The notes: a model not told the origin generated them from the sequence alone. A DNA stretch of 50,388 nt from Salinivibrio proteolyticus (GCF_001996165.1 NZ_MUFP01000002.1:83636-134023), one strand, 5' to 3'. Shown: positions 8,640-16,373, counted from the stretch's first letter. Made by a program: numbers and translations.

Positions 8640-8811
8640 ATGGTATTAGTATCAAAGAATGCTGATGAATTAGGCTTTCCCTCGAGCCGACCTATTGTAT
8701 AGATAGGTGCTCACTCAATGCTCTCTAAATTTTTAATTGTTCCGCTTCGCGGAATATGTCACTGAGCTGGGCGCCCCCGTTGAGTCCAGTTGGGGGAGCC
8801 AAATTCAGAAA

Positions 8812-8842
8812 AAGCGCTAGCCGAGAGGTTGGCGCTTTTTTT
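8812..8842 (+). terminator. Terminator of repeat unit 2
   Basis: Stem 8812-8822 with 8827-8837, loop GAGA, then a run of T. It is almost identical to the terminators of units 3 and 4. Confidence 0.85.
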
Positions 8843-9014
8843 ATGGTACGAGTATCAAAGAGTGCAGATGAACTAGGCTTTCCCTTGAACCTACCTATTG
8901 TATAGATAGGTGCTCACTCAATGCTCTCTAAATTTTTAAATGTTCCGCTTCGCGGAATATGTCACTGAGCTGGGCGCCCCCGTTGAGTCCAATTGGGGGA
9001 GCCAAATTCAGAAA

Positions 9015-9045
9015 AAGCGCTAGCCGAGAGGTTGGCGCTTTTTTT
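9015..9045 (+). terminator. Terminator of repeat unit 3
   Basis: Stem 9015-9025 with 9030-9040, loop GAGA, then a run of T. Confidence 0.85.
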
Positions 9046-9216
9046 ATGGTGTTAGTATCAAAGAATGCTGATGAATTAGTCTTTCCCTCGAGCCTGCTTA
9101 TTGTATAGATAGGTGCTCATTCAATGCTCTCTAAATTTTTAACTGTTCCGCTTCGCGGAATATGTCACTGAGCTGGGCGCCCCCGTTGAGTCCAGTTGGG
9201 GAGCCAAATTTAGAAA

Positions 9217-9247
9217 AAGCGCTAGCCGAGAGGTTGGCGCTTTTTTT
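9217..9247 (+). terminator. Terminator of partial repeat unit 4
   Basis: Stem 9217-9227 with 9232-9242, loop GAGA, then a run of T. The repeat homology stops just after this T run. Confidence 0.85.
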
Positions 9248-9330
9248 ATATCTATCGTTCTTAGTTTCGGAGTGCGGGCTTGACCAGCTTGAATACGGTG
9301 CGTTTCGCACTTCTGCTTACGACAAACAAA

Positions 9331-9360
9331 AACGCCACGCGCAAGGCGTGACGCTTTTTT
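9331..9360. terminator. Bidirectional hairpin terminator after oppA
   Basis: CACGC at 9336-9340 pairs with GCGTG at 9346-9350, extended by two more pairs across a mismatch. A runs lie on the left and T runs on the right, so it can work on both strands. It lies 14 bp beyond the oppA stop. Confidence 0.7.
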
Positions 9361-9373
9361 CGATCACTATTGA

Positions 9374-10981
9374 TTAGTTTTTAGTGATATAAAGGTTTCG
9401 TGTGTAACGTAGGTTGTTGGGGTTTTCCGTATTGTAGCCGCCTACTTTAGGGCTTTTGATCACACTACGCGTGTAAAAGTACATTGGAATGGCAGGCATC
9501 TCCTTGGCGAAAATGCGCTCCGCTTCCTGATAATAGGCTTTACGCTTTTCTGGGTCGACAACGGAGAGTGCTTGGTCAAGCAGCTTGTCGTATTCAGGGT
9601 TGCTCCAATTGGACTTATTCATACCTTTACTACTGAAATAACTCAGGAAAGTTGAGGCTTCATTGTAGTCACCATTCCATCCATCGCGAGCCACATCAAA
9701 GTCTTTTTGTAGCACCTTTTGCAAAAAGGTTTTCCACTCTTGGTTGGCTAAGCTGACTTTAACCGGTAGATGGCGTTTCCACATAGACGTTACTGTCAAT
9801 GCAAGTTTTTTGTGGGATTCCATGGTGTTATACACCAATTCAAACTCCAGAGGGTTGTCTTTAGTGTATCCCGCTTCGGCCAAGAGTTCTTTTGCTTTTT
9901 GATAACGCTCTTCTTGGGTCATTTCCGCCCAAGCCAATTTCGGCGGTTCGAAGTTGTTGATGGCTGGTGGTGTTGCACTGTAAGCAGGTTGCTGTCCTTG
10001 ACCAAGAATAATGTCGGTGACGACATTACGATCAATGGCATAGGCGAGTGCTTTGCGCACGCGCACGTCGTTAAACGGTTCGCGCTCTGTGTTGAATAAA
10101 TAGTAATAAGTCGCAAGTGACGGCATGGTTAGGAATTCATCGGGACGCTCTTGCTTGATTTTCTTATAGGATTCAAGCGGGAAGCTAAAGGTCACGTCGA
10201 TCTCACCGGTGCGATAGCGGTTATATTCCGCGTTAGCATCGCTGGAGGTTACATACGATGTTTTATTAATCACCGTTTCTTTATCGTTCCAGTACATGGG
10301 ATTACGCTCAAGATCGATGCGCTCATTAATCACCCAGTTGGTTAAGTTGTAGGCGCCGGAGTTGACCATGTTTTCGGGGCGTGTCCAGTTATCACCATAC
10401 TTTTCTACCGCATGTTTTGGCACAGGGTAGGTTGAAGAATGGGTGAGCATATTGGGGAAATAAGGAGTACGTCGCACCAATGTAAACTCGATGGTATGGT
10501 CGTCCACCGCCTTCACGCCTAACGCACTTGCTGGCTTATGTCCATCGGTGATTTCGGTTGCATTGAGAATGTTCGCGGTGCCTAAATACCAAGCGTATGG
10601 CGCAGCGGTTGCTGGGTCGACGGCACGTTGTAGTGTATAGACAACATCTTCAGCTGTAATGGGCTCACCGTCAGACCATGTCGCCTCGCGTAGATGGAAT
10701 GTATACGTCAACCCATCTTCACTGACTTCCCAGTTTTTTGCTAAACCTGGTGCGATATCGCCACTTGGCGTGCGCGATGTAATGCCCTCGAACAAATCTG
10801 AGATAATTTTGTTACTGGCGGTATCACTGGACTTGGTCGGATCCAGCGTAGGCACTTCGCCAGAAACCCCCCAAATAAGGGTTTGTTGCTCGGCAAGCTC
10901 CACGCCTTCTGGGACGTGAGCTGCAAATGCTGAGCTACACAATGCTAGAGCCAATGAACCTGCTAATAGTTTTAATTTCAT
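9374..10981 (-). CDS. oppA: Oligopeptide ABC transporter substrate-binding protein OppA
   Basis: Periplasmic peptide-binding protein of SBP family 5, 535 residues, the usual OppA length. A signal peptide covers residues 1-20 (ends SSAFA). Family landmarks include SGEVPTLDPTKSSD, GLAKNWEVSEDGLTYTFHLR, WSDGEPITAEDVVYT, NPMYWND and VRKALAYAIDR. It delivers short peptides to the OppBCDF permease, but no opp permease or ATPase gene is adjacent. It is therefore either a stand-alone extra receptor or separated from its operon. A hairpin terminator follows, and a dyad at 11020-11047 lies upstream as a possible operator. Confidence 0.88.
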   Translation of the reverse strand: MKLKLLAGSLALALCSSAFAAHVPEGVELAEQQTLIWGVSGEVPTLDPTKSSDTASNKIISDLFEGITSRTPSGDIAPGLAKNWEVSEDGLTYTFHLREATWSDGEPITAEDVVYTLQRAVDPATAAPYAWYLGTANILNATEITDGHKPASALGVKAVDDHTIEFTLVRRTPYFPNMLTHSSTYPVPKHAVEKYGDNWTRPENMVNSGAYNLTNWVINERIDLERNPMYWNDKETVINKTSYVTSSDANAEYNRYRTGEIDVTFSFPLESYKKIKQERPDEFLTMPSLATYYYLFNTEREPFNDVRVRKALAYAIDRNVVTDIILGQGQQPAYSATPPAINNFEPPKLAWAEMTQEERYQKAKELLAEAGYTKDNPLEFELVYNTMESHKKLALTVTSMWKRHLPVKVSLANQEWKTFLQKVLQKDFDVARDGWNGDYNEASTFLSYFSSKGMNKSNWSNPEYDKLLDQALSVVDPEKRKAYYQEAERIFAKEMPAIPMYFYTRSVIKSPKVGGYNTENPNNLRYTRNLYITKN

Positions 10982-11019
10982 CTTTCCATCCTTGGTTGAG
11001 TGATTTGTTAATAAGTCTT

Positions 11020-11047
11020 GTTAATCAATAGATTAACCATAAATGGT
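11020..11047. promoter_or_regulatory. Overlapping dyads upstream of oppA
   Basis: GTTAATC-AATA-GATTAAC (11020-11037) is a perfect 7-bp inverted repeat, and it overlaps ACCAT-AA-ATGGT (11036-11047). They lie 39-66 bp before the oppA start, where an operator would be expected. The binding protein is not known. Confidence 0.4.
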
Positions 11048-11247
11048 AAGCGAAGAAAAGCGATGTGATAAAAAGATGACAAATAGACGACAGGGAAAGT
11101 GTGAAATCGTGACGTCTATTTTTATATCGATTTAATCCTGCATGGCGGTTGCTGATCGCGGCGCATTAACATGGCAAATACCCTCGGACAGCTTAGGCGG
11201 TTTTATGATAAATTGACCGTTTTTCATAGACTCAAGGATGGTCTTCC

Positions 11248-11745
11248 GTGTTATTACGTCCATTTTCTCCCACTGACTTAGCCTCATTTTTATCCCTTTC
11301 TATTACCCATGAGCAGCTGCCTTTTGTCGGACGTCCAGAGGAAATCTTGGCGGCGGCCAATGAATTTGCTCATCTACACCTGATTGAGGTAGATACCGTG
11401 ATTGTGGGCGGGTTTATTCTTGATACTGGTTACGCGTCGCAATACGACTTTGCCCATTCAGGTGATATGGGAGTTCGTGCGGTGTTTATCGATCAGCACC
11501 ACCAAGGTAATGCACTGGGTCGCCGCGCGATGATGGCCTTGGCGGATTATGTCAAACCACGCTATCCGTGGACGCAGCGTCTTATCCTGACCGTTAATTG
11601 CAAAAATGCGGGCGCGATTGCGTGTTACCAACGCGCAGGCTTCACCGATACGGGCGAGTTATATCATGGTGGTAGTGCAGGTCCTCAGCATATTATGTTG
11701 AAAAAAATCGATAACAAAGTCAGTCAGGATGGTGGTGTGGGTTAA
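11248..11745 (+). CDS. GNAT-family N-acetyltransferase
   Basis: Acetyl-CoA-dependent acetyltransferase, 165 residues. The GNAT core is visible: GDMGVRAVFIDQHHQGNALGRRAM contains the acetyl-CoA pyrophosphate loop (Q/HxxGNALG, near residues 90-97). LTVNCKNAGAIACYQRAGF is the typical C-terminal motif. The start is GTG at 11248, with AAGGA about nine bases upstream; no in-frame ATG fits better. The substrate is unknown. The 185 bp between it and the next gene show no clear terminator. Confidence 0.85.
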   Translation: MLLRPFSPTDLASFLSLSITHEQLPFVGRPEEILAAANEFAHLHLIEVDTVIVGGFILDTGYASQYDFAHSGDMGVRAVFIDQHHQGNALGRRAMMALADYVKPRYPWTQRLILTVNCKNAGAIACYQRAGFTDTGELYHGGSAGPQHIMLKKIDNKVSQDGGVG

Positions 11746-11930
11746 ACCCGCGATGACTTGCTAAAAAAGAAGGATTATGCGACGCTCAAATAAATCACTA
11801 ATAAGCAGGGATCATGCTTGGCGGTTGATCTCGATACGACTGGCGTTGTGGTGGGATGAAAAGTGACATTCATCGGCCCAAAAAAACGCGTTGAGTCGTT
11901 GAGGTATTGCGTTTAACAAGGAGAGTAATC

Positions 11931-12539
11931 ATGAAGATTTATGGCCACCCTTCTGCCATTAATGTTCAAAAAGTGATGTGGCTGATTGATGAGTTAGATT
12001 TAAGTATCGAACTGGATGAGGTCGATATTCATCATAATGCCCAAGACGCTGATGCACTGGCACAAAAATGTCCGATGCGTCAGGTGCCGGTATTAGAAGA
12101 CGGCCCAAACAGTGTGTGGGAATCGCACACCATTTTGCGCTATCTGGTTGCCTGCTATGGCAATAAAATGTGGTACCCAGATTGCGCGTTTCAACGCTCG
12201 CGCTACGAACGTTGGATGGATTGGTGCCTCTCTTCGTTTCAGCCTACGGTTAAAAGCGCTTGCTTGGAAGCATCGAGCGATCCCAAGGTGAGAGAGTCGG
12301 CCCTTGAGCAGTGCCGCTACGACTTAGAGAAGCTGAACGAAGAGCTTGCCGAGCGTCGCTATTTAATCTCTGATATGATGACGCTCGCCGATATTGCAAT
12401 TGGCACTGTGGTCCACTCTCTTGCCGTGGCGCCATCAATGACCTTGCCGCCGCACGTGTCGCAATGGTACCAGCAACTAAAATCATCATCAGGTTATCAA
12501 CGCTGGGTCGTTCAGGCTCGTCACACCCAACCTGCGTAA
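11931..12539 (+). CDS. Glutathione S-transferase family protein
   Basis: Cytosolic GST-fold protein, 202 residues. The N-terminal thioredoxin-like domain has KIYGHPSAINVQKVMW, CPMRQVPVLEDG with the cis-proline and WESHTILRYL (the Glu-Ser glutathione contact). The C-terminal helical domain has MTLADIAIGTVVH. AAGGAG lies seven bases before the ATG at 11931; the frame is open slightly further up but has no better start. It conjugates or reduces electrophiles with glutathione, with unknown substrate. It converges on a second GST gene on the opposite strand; the two are clearly different subfamilies rather than a recent duplication. Confidence 0.88.
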   Translation: MKIYGHPSAINVQKVMWLIDELDLSIELDEVDIHHNAQDADALAQKCPMRQVPVLEDGPNSVWESHTILRYLVACYGNKMWYPDCAFQRSRYERWMDWCLSSFQPTVKSACLEASSDPKVRESALEQCRYDLEKLNEELAERRYLISDMMTLADIAIGTVVHSLAVAPSMTLPPHVSQWYQQLKSSSGYQRWVVQARHTQPA

Positions 12540-12558
12540 CCATGATTTTTATTAAGAT

Positions 12559-12580
12559 TAAGCCCGCATTAGCGGGCTTA
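12559..12580. terminator. Hairpin shared by the two convergent GST genes
   Basis: TAAGCCCGC (12559-12567) pairs perfectly with GCGGGCTTA (12572-12580) around a 4-nt loop. It overlaps the stop codon of the minus-strand GST gene. T tracts are short on both sides, so termination may be partial. Confidence 0.6.
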
Positions 12581-13240
12581 AAGCGTTTTTAGCGGCCCCA
12601 CAACACACAGGGCGCTTTGATAGCCAGGCTGTTGTTCAATGCGCTCAAGATACGCAACAATATGACCGTGTTGCTGTGGGTCTAGACGAGGACGCATTGC
12701 GATTAATGGGAAACTCATTTGAATATCTGCCGCTGTGAGTATGTCACCACACAACCAATCATGCGTCGTTAAGTGGTGTTCGATCATGGCAAGATGGTCT
12801 CGCAGCTGGGGTGCAATAAACTGGTCGGTGACGCCTTTCATCAGCTTTTTTGCCAAGGGACGCACAAAAAAGGGCATCGGTGCCTCTGGGATTTTGCTGA
12901 AAATCAATGACATGACCAATATTGGCATCAAAGACCCTTCGGCATAGTGCATCCAGTAGCGATAGTGACCTTTCTGCTCTGGTGTTTGTGGCTGTAAGCG
13001 CCCGTCACCATACTTTTCCAAAATGTACTCAATGATCGCGCCCGACTCTGCAATGACCGTCCCTTCATCCTCAATCACAGGTGCTTTGCCCAGAGGGTGA
13101 ACACGTTTGAGCTCGGGGGGCGCCAACTTGGTGTTGGGGTCACGCGAGTAGGTCTTGATTTGATAGGGCACACCCAGTGCCTCAAGCAACCAAACAATAC
13201 GCTGAGAACGCGATTGTTCAAGGTGATGAATAATAATCAT
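12578..13240 (-). CDS. Glutathione S-transferase (GstB-like)
   Basis: GST-fold protein of 220 residues. HHLEQSRSQRIVWLLEALG is the glutathione-site start, with HPLGKAPVIED (cis-proline) and AESGAIIEYILEKYG (Glu-Ser). The C-terminal helical domain ends with DWLCGDILTAADIQMSFPL. It begins with an Ile-rich strand, MIIIHHL, typical of the GstB/Beta-like group. It probably detoxifies electrophilic compounds in the cytoplasm. It lies downstream of the leucine-rich repeat gene's promoter side but is read separately, because a terminator for that gene lies between them. Confidence 0.88.
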   Translation of the reverse strand: MIIIHHLEQSRSQRIVWLLEALGVPYQIKTYSRDPNTKLAPPELKRVHPLGKAPVIEDEGTVIAESGAIIEYILEKYGDGRLQPQTPEQKGHYRYWMHYAEGSLMPILVMSLIFSKIPEAPMPFFVRPLAKKLMKGVTDQFIAPQLRDHLAMIEHHLTTHDWLCGDILTAADIQMSFPLIAMRPRLDPQQHGHIVAYLERIEQQPGYQSALCVVGPLKTL

Positions 13241-13265
13241 AAGGAATATCTTTGACTGTAAGTTT

Positions 13266-13296
13266 AAAAAGGCTCAGCTATCGATACGATAGCCTT
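13266..13296 (-). terminator. Terminator of the leucine-rich repeat gene
   Basis: On the minus strand AAGGCT pairs with AGCCTT (13269-13274 with 13291-13296), with an inner palindrome GCTATCG/CGATAGC as an alternative pairing. TTTTT follows. It lies between the repeat-protein gene and the GST gene. Confidence 0.65.
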
Positions 13297-13325
13297 GCTA
13301 TTTCGATCAGTCCTTTTGGTTCAAT

Positions 13326-13904
13326 TCATTGATTTGGTGGTGGGAGTACTCGGCCTTGAATGCGCAATTCCGGATCCACGGATGAAATATTTGTACCGCG
13401 AATGTATACATTGCCTCCCACGTAAATATCGTCGGGTAATGCGCTAATTGGCGAGTTAGTAAGATAAAGGTTGCCTTCAACGTACAAGCGTCTTGGCAAG
13501 GTGGTGAGAGGCGTATTGACCAGACTGAGGTCGCCACGCACGACGAGGTTTGGCGGTAATGCGGTTACTGCGGTATTGGTCAGGTTGATATAGCCACCGA
13601 CTTTGAGCCGCGGTAGCCGTGTTAGTGGCGTATTTGCTGCATTTAAGTAACCGCCGATATCCAGCCCGCGAGGCAGTCGCGAAATATCGCTAGCTTCAAT
13701 ATCTAAGTACCCTTGCGTTTTTAACCCCGCAGGTAAGGTCGTGATGGGGGAAAAGCGGAGTTTTACATTGCCGTAGTTGTCCACATAGCCGTGAAAACGT
13801 AAGTCTTGCACGAATGTATTGAGAGGTTCATTCATCGCATGCGTGGGCACTGCCATCATAAAATAGCCGACAAGAATCCAAAGTTGAATGATGGCTTTTG
13901 GCAT
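13326..13904 (-). CDS. Secreted/periplasmic protein with ~20-residue leucine-rich-type repeats
   Basis: I do not recognise a named gene. The 192-residue product begins with a signal peptide (IIQLWILVGYFMMAVPTHA, cleavage near residue 23). Almost all the rest is six to seven repeats of about 20 residues with the pattern I/L-xx-LP-xx-L-x-V/I-x-G-x-L-x-L-xx-T. The conserved points are Leu-Pro, Gly, and Thr/Asn-Thr at the turn. Repeats with this pattern form a short solenoid and are common in phage and bacterial hypothetical proteins. No membrane anchor follows, so it is likely periplasmic or released. It is divergent from the photolyase gene across 143 bp. Function unknown; protein or glycan binding is possible. 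Confidence 0.75.
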   Translation of the reverse strand: MPKAIIQLWILVGYFMMAVPTHAMNEPLNTFVQDLRFHGYVDNYGNVKLRFSPITTLPAGLKTQGYLDIEASDISRLPRGLDIGGYLNAANTPLTRLPRLKVGGYINLTNTAVTALPPNLVVRGDLSLVNTPLTTLPRRLYVEGNLYLTNSPISALPDDIYVGGNVYIRGTNISSVDPELRIQGRVLPPPNQ

Positions 13905-14047
13905 GAAAAGGTCTGCGTGGTCACAACGTCTGCTTCAATGTAGAGCGTTTCGGCGAATATTCAAGCCTAGCTCGGTTTTCTGTCATCGAAAACGTTATCT
14001 TCTACGTATGTTAGCCATTATTTCAATCAGTACTGACTGAGGTACCT

Positions 14048-15604
14048 GTGCTTCAATCTCGTTATCACACCCTGCGTTTGGTTCTCGGTGATCAACTGAA
14101 TGCCAGCCACTCATGGTTTAAGCAACACGATCCGGGAGTGTTGTATGTTATTGCCGAGCTTAAACAAGAAACCGATTATGTGATCCATCATGTCCAGAAG
14201 GTTTGTGCGTTCTTTGCTGCAATGGCGCAGTTTGCTAGTGCGCTTGAAAAGGCTGGGCATGATGTTAACTACCTCACTCTGGATGACACGCAAGCCTATC
14301 CAGACTTGCCCGCCTTGCTGTGCGCTCTTTGTGAGCACTATCAAGTCGATCGGTTCGAATATCAGCGTCCTGATGAGTATCGGCTCGCGATGCAACTCGA
14401 ACAATTACGTTTACCCAATGAGGTTGAATCCCAGTGTGTCGAGACGGAACACTTTCTCTTACCCTTTTCACAGATTGCCACCCAGTTCACCGCCGGTAAG
14501 CAACGAAAAATGGAGTTTTTCTACCGCGATATGCGTCGGCAGTTTGATGTCTTAATGGAGGGGGATAAGCCTGAGGGCGGGAAGTGGAATTATGATCAGC
14601 AAAATCGTAATAAGCTAAAAAAAGCGGATCTTGATGCGATTCCTGCGCCATTGATTTTCGCCAATGATGTCAGCGATATTCTCACCCGTATTGAGTGCCA
14701 TCAGGTTAAAACCATCGGATGTTCGGCGCCAGCATTAATGTGGCCGGTGACTCGCCAGCAGGCGAAAGCGCTCCTTAACCATTTCTGCACCTACTGCCTG
14801 CCGCTGTTTGGCCAGTTTCAAGATGCGATGACAGGGCAAAGCCCTCATCAGTGGAGCTTGTACCACAGCCGCCTCTCTTTTGCGTTAAATGCCAAGCTGC
14901 TTCACCCCATGCAAGTGATCCAAGCTGCGATTGATCATTACCGCCAAAATGAGGATATCAATCTTGCTCAGATTGAAGGGTTTGTCCGACAGATCTTAGG
15001 CTGGCGCGAATATGTTCGCGGTGTGTACTGGGCGAACATGCCTGATTATGCACAAAAAAATGCACTTGGTGCGCAAGGTCAATTGCCGGCATTTTTCTGG
15101 GATGGAAAGACCAAAATGCGTTGTCTCTCGCATGCGATTACGCAATCGTTAGAGACAGCGTATGCCCATCACATTCAGCGACTCATGGTGACAGGAAACT
15201 TCTGTCTGCTTGCGGGCGTCGACCCAGATGAAGTGGATGATTGGTATCTCTCAATCTATGTTGACGCGATCGAGTGGGTCGAAATGCCGAATACGCGCGG
15301 AATGACGCAGTTCGCCGATAATGGCATTGTGGGGACGAAACCTTATGCGGCCAGTGGCGCCTATATCAACCGGATGAGTGACTATTGTGCTGGGTGTGAA
15401 TACGATGTGAAAGAGAAAGTTGGTCCTAAGGCGTGTCCACTCAACGCGTTATATTGGCATTTCATGGCGCGTCATCGCGACAAATTTGCCCGTAACCCAC
15501 GCACAGCCATGCCGTATCGAAATTGGGATAAGATGTCAGAGACGCAGCAAAGCCAGATTTTGGCGCATGCGGATGAATTGCTTGCCAATCTTGATGCGCT
15601 TTGA
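14048..15604 (+). CDS. Iron-sulfur (6-4) photolyase / bacterial cryptochrome (FeS-BCP, PhrB-like)
   Basis: FAD-containing blue-light DNA repair enzyme or photoreceptor of the deoxyribodipyrimidine photolyase-related family, 518 residues. The N-terminal LRLVLGDQLNASHSWF block belongs to the lumazine-antenna domain. The C-terminal helical FAD domain has EGFVRQILGWREYVRG and VMVTGN-like and TRGMTQFADNG stretches. Four cysteines at 359, 447, 450 and 463 are spaced 88, 3 and 13 apart, the same spacing I recall for the 4Fe-4S ligands of Agrobacterium PhrB. The start is GTG at 14048 after GAGGT. It converges on the OmpA-family gene. Repair of (6-4) photoproducts is the likely role; a signalling role cannot be excluded. 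Confidence 0.9.
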   Translation: MLQSRYHTLRLVLGDQLNASHSWFKQHDPGVLYVIAELKQETDYVIHHVQKVCAFFAAMAQFASALEKAGHDVNYLTLDDTQAYPDLPALLCALCEHYQVDRFEYQRPDEYRLAMQLEQLRLPNEVESQCVETEHFLLPFSQIATQFTAGKQRKMEFFYRDMRRQFDVLMEGDKPEGGKWNYDQQNRNKLKKADLDAIPAPLIFANDVSDILTRIECHQVKTIGCSAPALMWPVTRQQAKALLNHFCTYCLPLFGQFQDAMTGQSPHQWSLYHSRLSFALNAKLLHPMQVIQAAIDHYRQNEDINLAQIEGFVRQILGWREYVRGVYWANMPDYAQKNALGAQGQLPAFFWDGKTKMRCLSHAITQSLETAYAHHIQRLMVTGNFCLLAGVDPDEVDDWYLSIYVDAIEWVEMPNTRGMTQFADNGIVGTKPYAASGAYINRMSDYCAGCEYDVKEKVGPKACPLNALYWHFMARHRDKFARNPRTAMPYRNWDKMSETQQSQILAHADELLANLDAL

Positions 15605-15610
15605 TGCCGT

Positions 15611-15647
15611 TATGACCGCCCTCAACTGGAGCGTGAGGGCGGTCATA
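15611..15647. terminator. Long perfect hairpin between convergent genes
   Basis: A 14-bp perfect stem pairs 15611-15624 with 15634-15647 around a 9-nt loop. There is no T tract on either strand, so it may slow polymerase or protect RNA ends of both genes rather than act as a classic terminator. Confidence 0.6.
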
Positions 15648-15660
15648 AATCGCGTCGCGC

Positions 15661-16299
15661 TTATTGCGTGTTTGGCACAATCTGAATCTCAACACGGCGG
15701 TTGAGCGCACGGTTTGCCGCGCTGTTGTTCGCAACCAGTGGACGTGTCTCACCAAAACCGGACGTGTACAAACGTGCATTGTCGATCGACTGACTGGCGA
15801 GGTAGCGTTTAACGCTCATGGCACGGCGTTCCGACAAATGCTGGTTATAGGCCGCTGCGCCCGTGTCGTCTGTGTGACCCTCAATGCTCAAGAAGGTTTT
15901 GTCGTACTTGCGCATCACATTAGCAATGGCATTGAGCTTAGGATAAAAATCGGCCGCAATTGCATCCTGATCTAACCCGAACGTAATGTTTGAGGGCATG
16001 ATCAAGCGAATATTGTCGCCTTCACGCACTACCTGAATGCCCGAGCCCGCCAATTCTTCACGGAATGCTTGCTCTTGCTGATCCATATAATTACCGACAG
16101 CTGCACCGCCAATGGCACCGATAGCTGCGCCAATAAAGGCACGTTTGCCTTTATGGTTTGATGTCGATTTTCCCACGATGGCCCCAGTGATCGCGCCAAT
16201 TGTCGCGCCTTTTTGGGTGTTCGACATCGACTCACAACCAGTGAGGGCCAGTGATGCGGTCAGTACGGCAACCGCAGTTAGTTTGCATTTCATTCCCAT
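15661..16299 (-). CDS. OmpA-family outer-membrane lipoprotein (YiaD-like)
   Basis: Outer-membrane lipoprotein with a peptidoglycan-binding domain, 212 residues. The lipobox LTGC puts the lipidated Cys at residue 22. A glycine-rich segment (GAITGAIVGKS and AAIGAIGGAAVGNYMDQQE) follows, resembling the glycine-zipper part of YiaD-type proteins. The C-terminal OmpA domain (about 95-210) has SIEGHTDDTG, LSERRAMSVKRYL, GFGETRP and NRRVEIQI. The frame starts with two closely spaced ATGs (MGM); either could be used. It anchors the outer membrane to the wall. It stands alone and is transcribed divergently from the alcohol dehydrogenase gene. Confidence 0.9.
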   Translation of the reverse strand: MGMKCKLTAVAVLTASLALTGCESMSNTQKGATIGAITGAIVGKSTSNHKGKRAFIGAAIGAIGGAAVGNYMDQQEQAFREELAGSGIQVVREGDNIRLIMPSNITFGLDQDAIAADFYPKLNAIANVMRKYDKTFLSIEGHTDDTGAAAYNQHLSERRAMSVKRYLASQSIDNARLYTSGFGETRPLVANNSAANRALNRRVEIQIVPNTQ

Positions 16300-16349
16300 T
16301 GTTTTCTCACTATAACCAAACGGTGGTCAGTTTAATTTACTTCAGCTTA

Positions 16350-16373
16350 GACACTCTTCTTCAAGAAAGTGTC
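16350..16373. promoter_or_regulatory. Dyad between the OmpA-family gene and the alcohol dehydrogenase
   Basis: GACACT and TTCTT are mirrored by AAGAA and AGTGTC with one bulged C and a one-base centre (16350-16373). It lies in a 273-bp divergent gap. Its regulator is unknown. A second small hairpin, GGCCC-N10-GGGCC at 16528-16547, precedes the alcohol dehydrogenase ribosome site. Confidence 0.4.

Larger units (their letters stand above)
8580..9247 (+). repeat. Tandem 202-203 bp repeats carrying the tRNA-Asn 3' end (3.3 copies)
   Basis: Four copies start at 8580, 8782, 8985 and 9188, giving units of 202, 203 and 203 bp and a final partial copy of about 60 bp. Every unit begins with the last 20 nt of the tRNA (T-arm part, acceptor 3' strand, CCA). 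Then come a Rho-independent terminator, an ~85-bp variable stretch, the dyad CCTAT-N7-ATAGG (partly lost in unit 3), and a perfectly kept hairpin TTCCGC-TTC-GCGGAA. Each full unit ends with GGGCGCCCCCGTT, which can pair with the acceptor strand of the next copy. Units differ by scattered substitutions, so the duplications are not brand new. The final copy stops just after its terminator and has one G fewer in the acceptor run. No full tRNA is present in copies 2-4. Confidence 0.93.

Noticed and set aside
8756-9120. Short open frames of about 49 codons starting MSLSWAPPLSP in the tRNA repeats
   Set aside because: They run straight through the terminators, have no ribosome site before the ATG (only the TTCCGC/GCGGAA hairpin), and their differences between copies are not biased to silent changes. 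E. coli tyrT repeats were proposed to encode a small protein, but here support is lacking.
8782-9187. Additional tRNA genes or tRNA pseudogenes in the repeats
   Set aside because: Only the 3' 20 nt and a 10-nt upstream stretch resemble tRNA; there is no 5' acceptor strand, D arm or anticodon arm, so they are not tRNAs.
9162-9377. 71-codon open frame leaving the last repeat
   Set aside because: It begins inside repeat DNA and ends within the oppA terminator region; composition and lack of ribosome site argue against coding.
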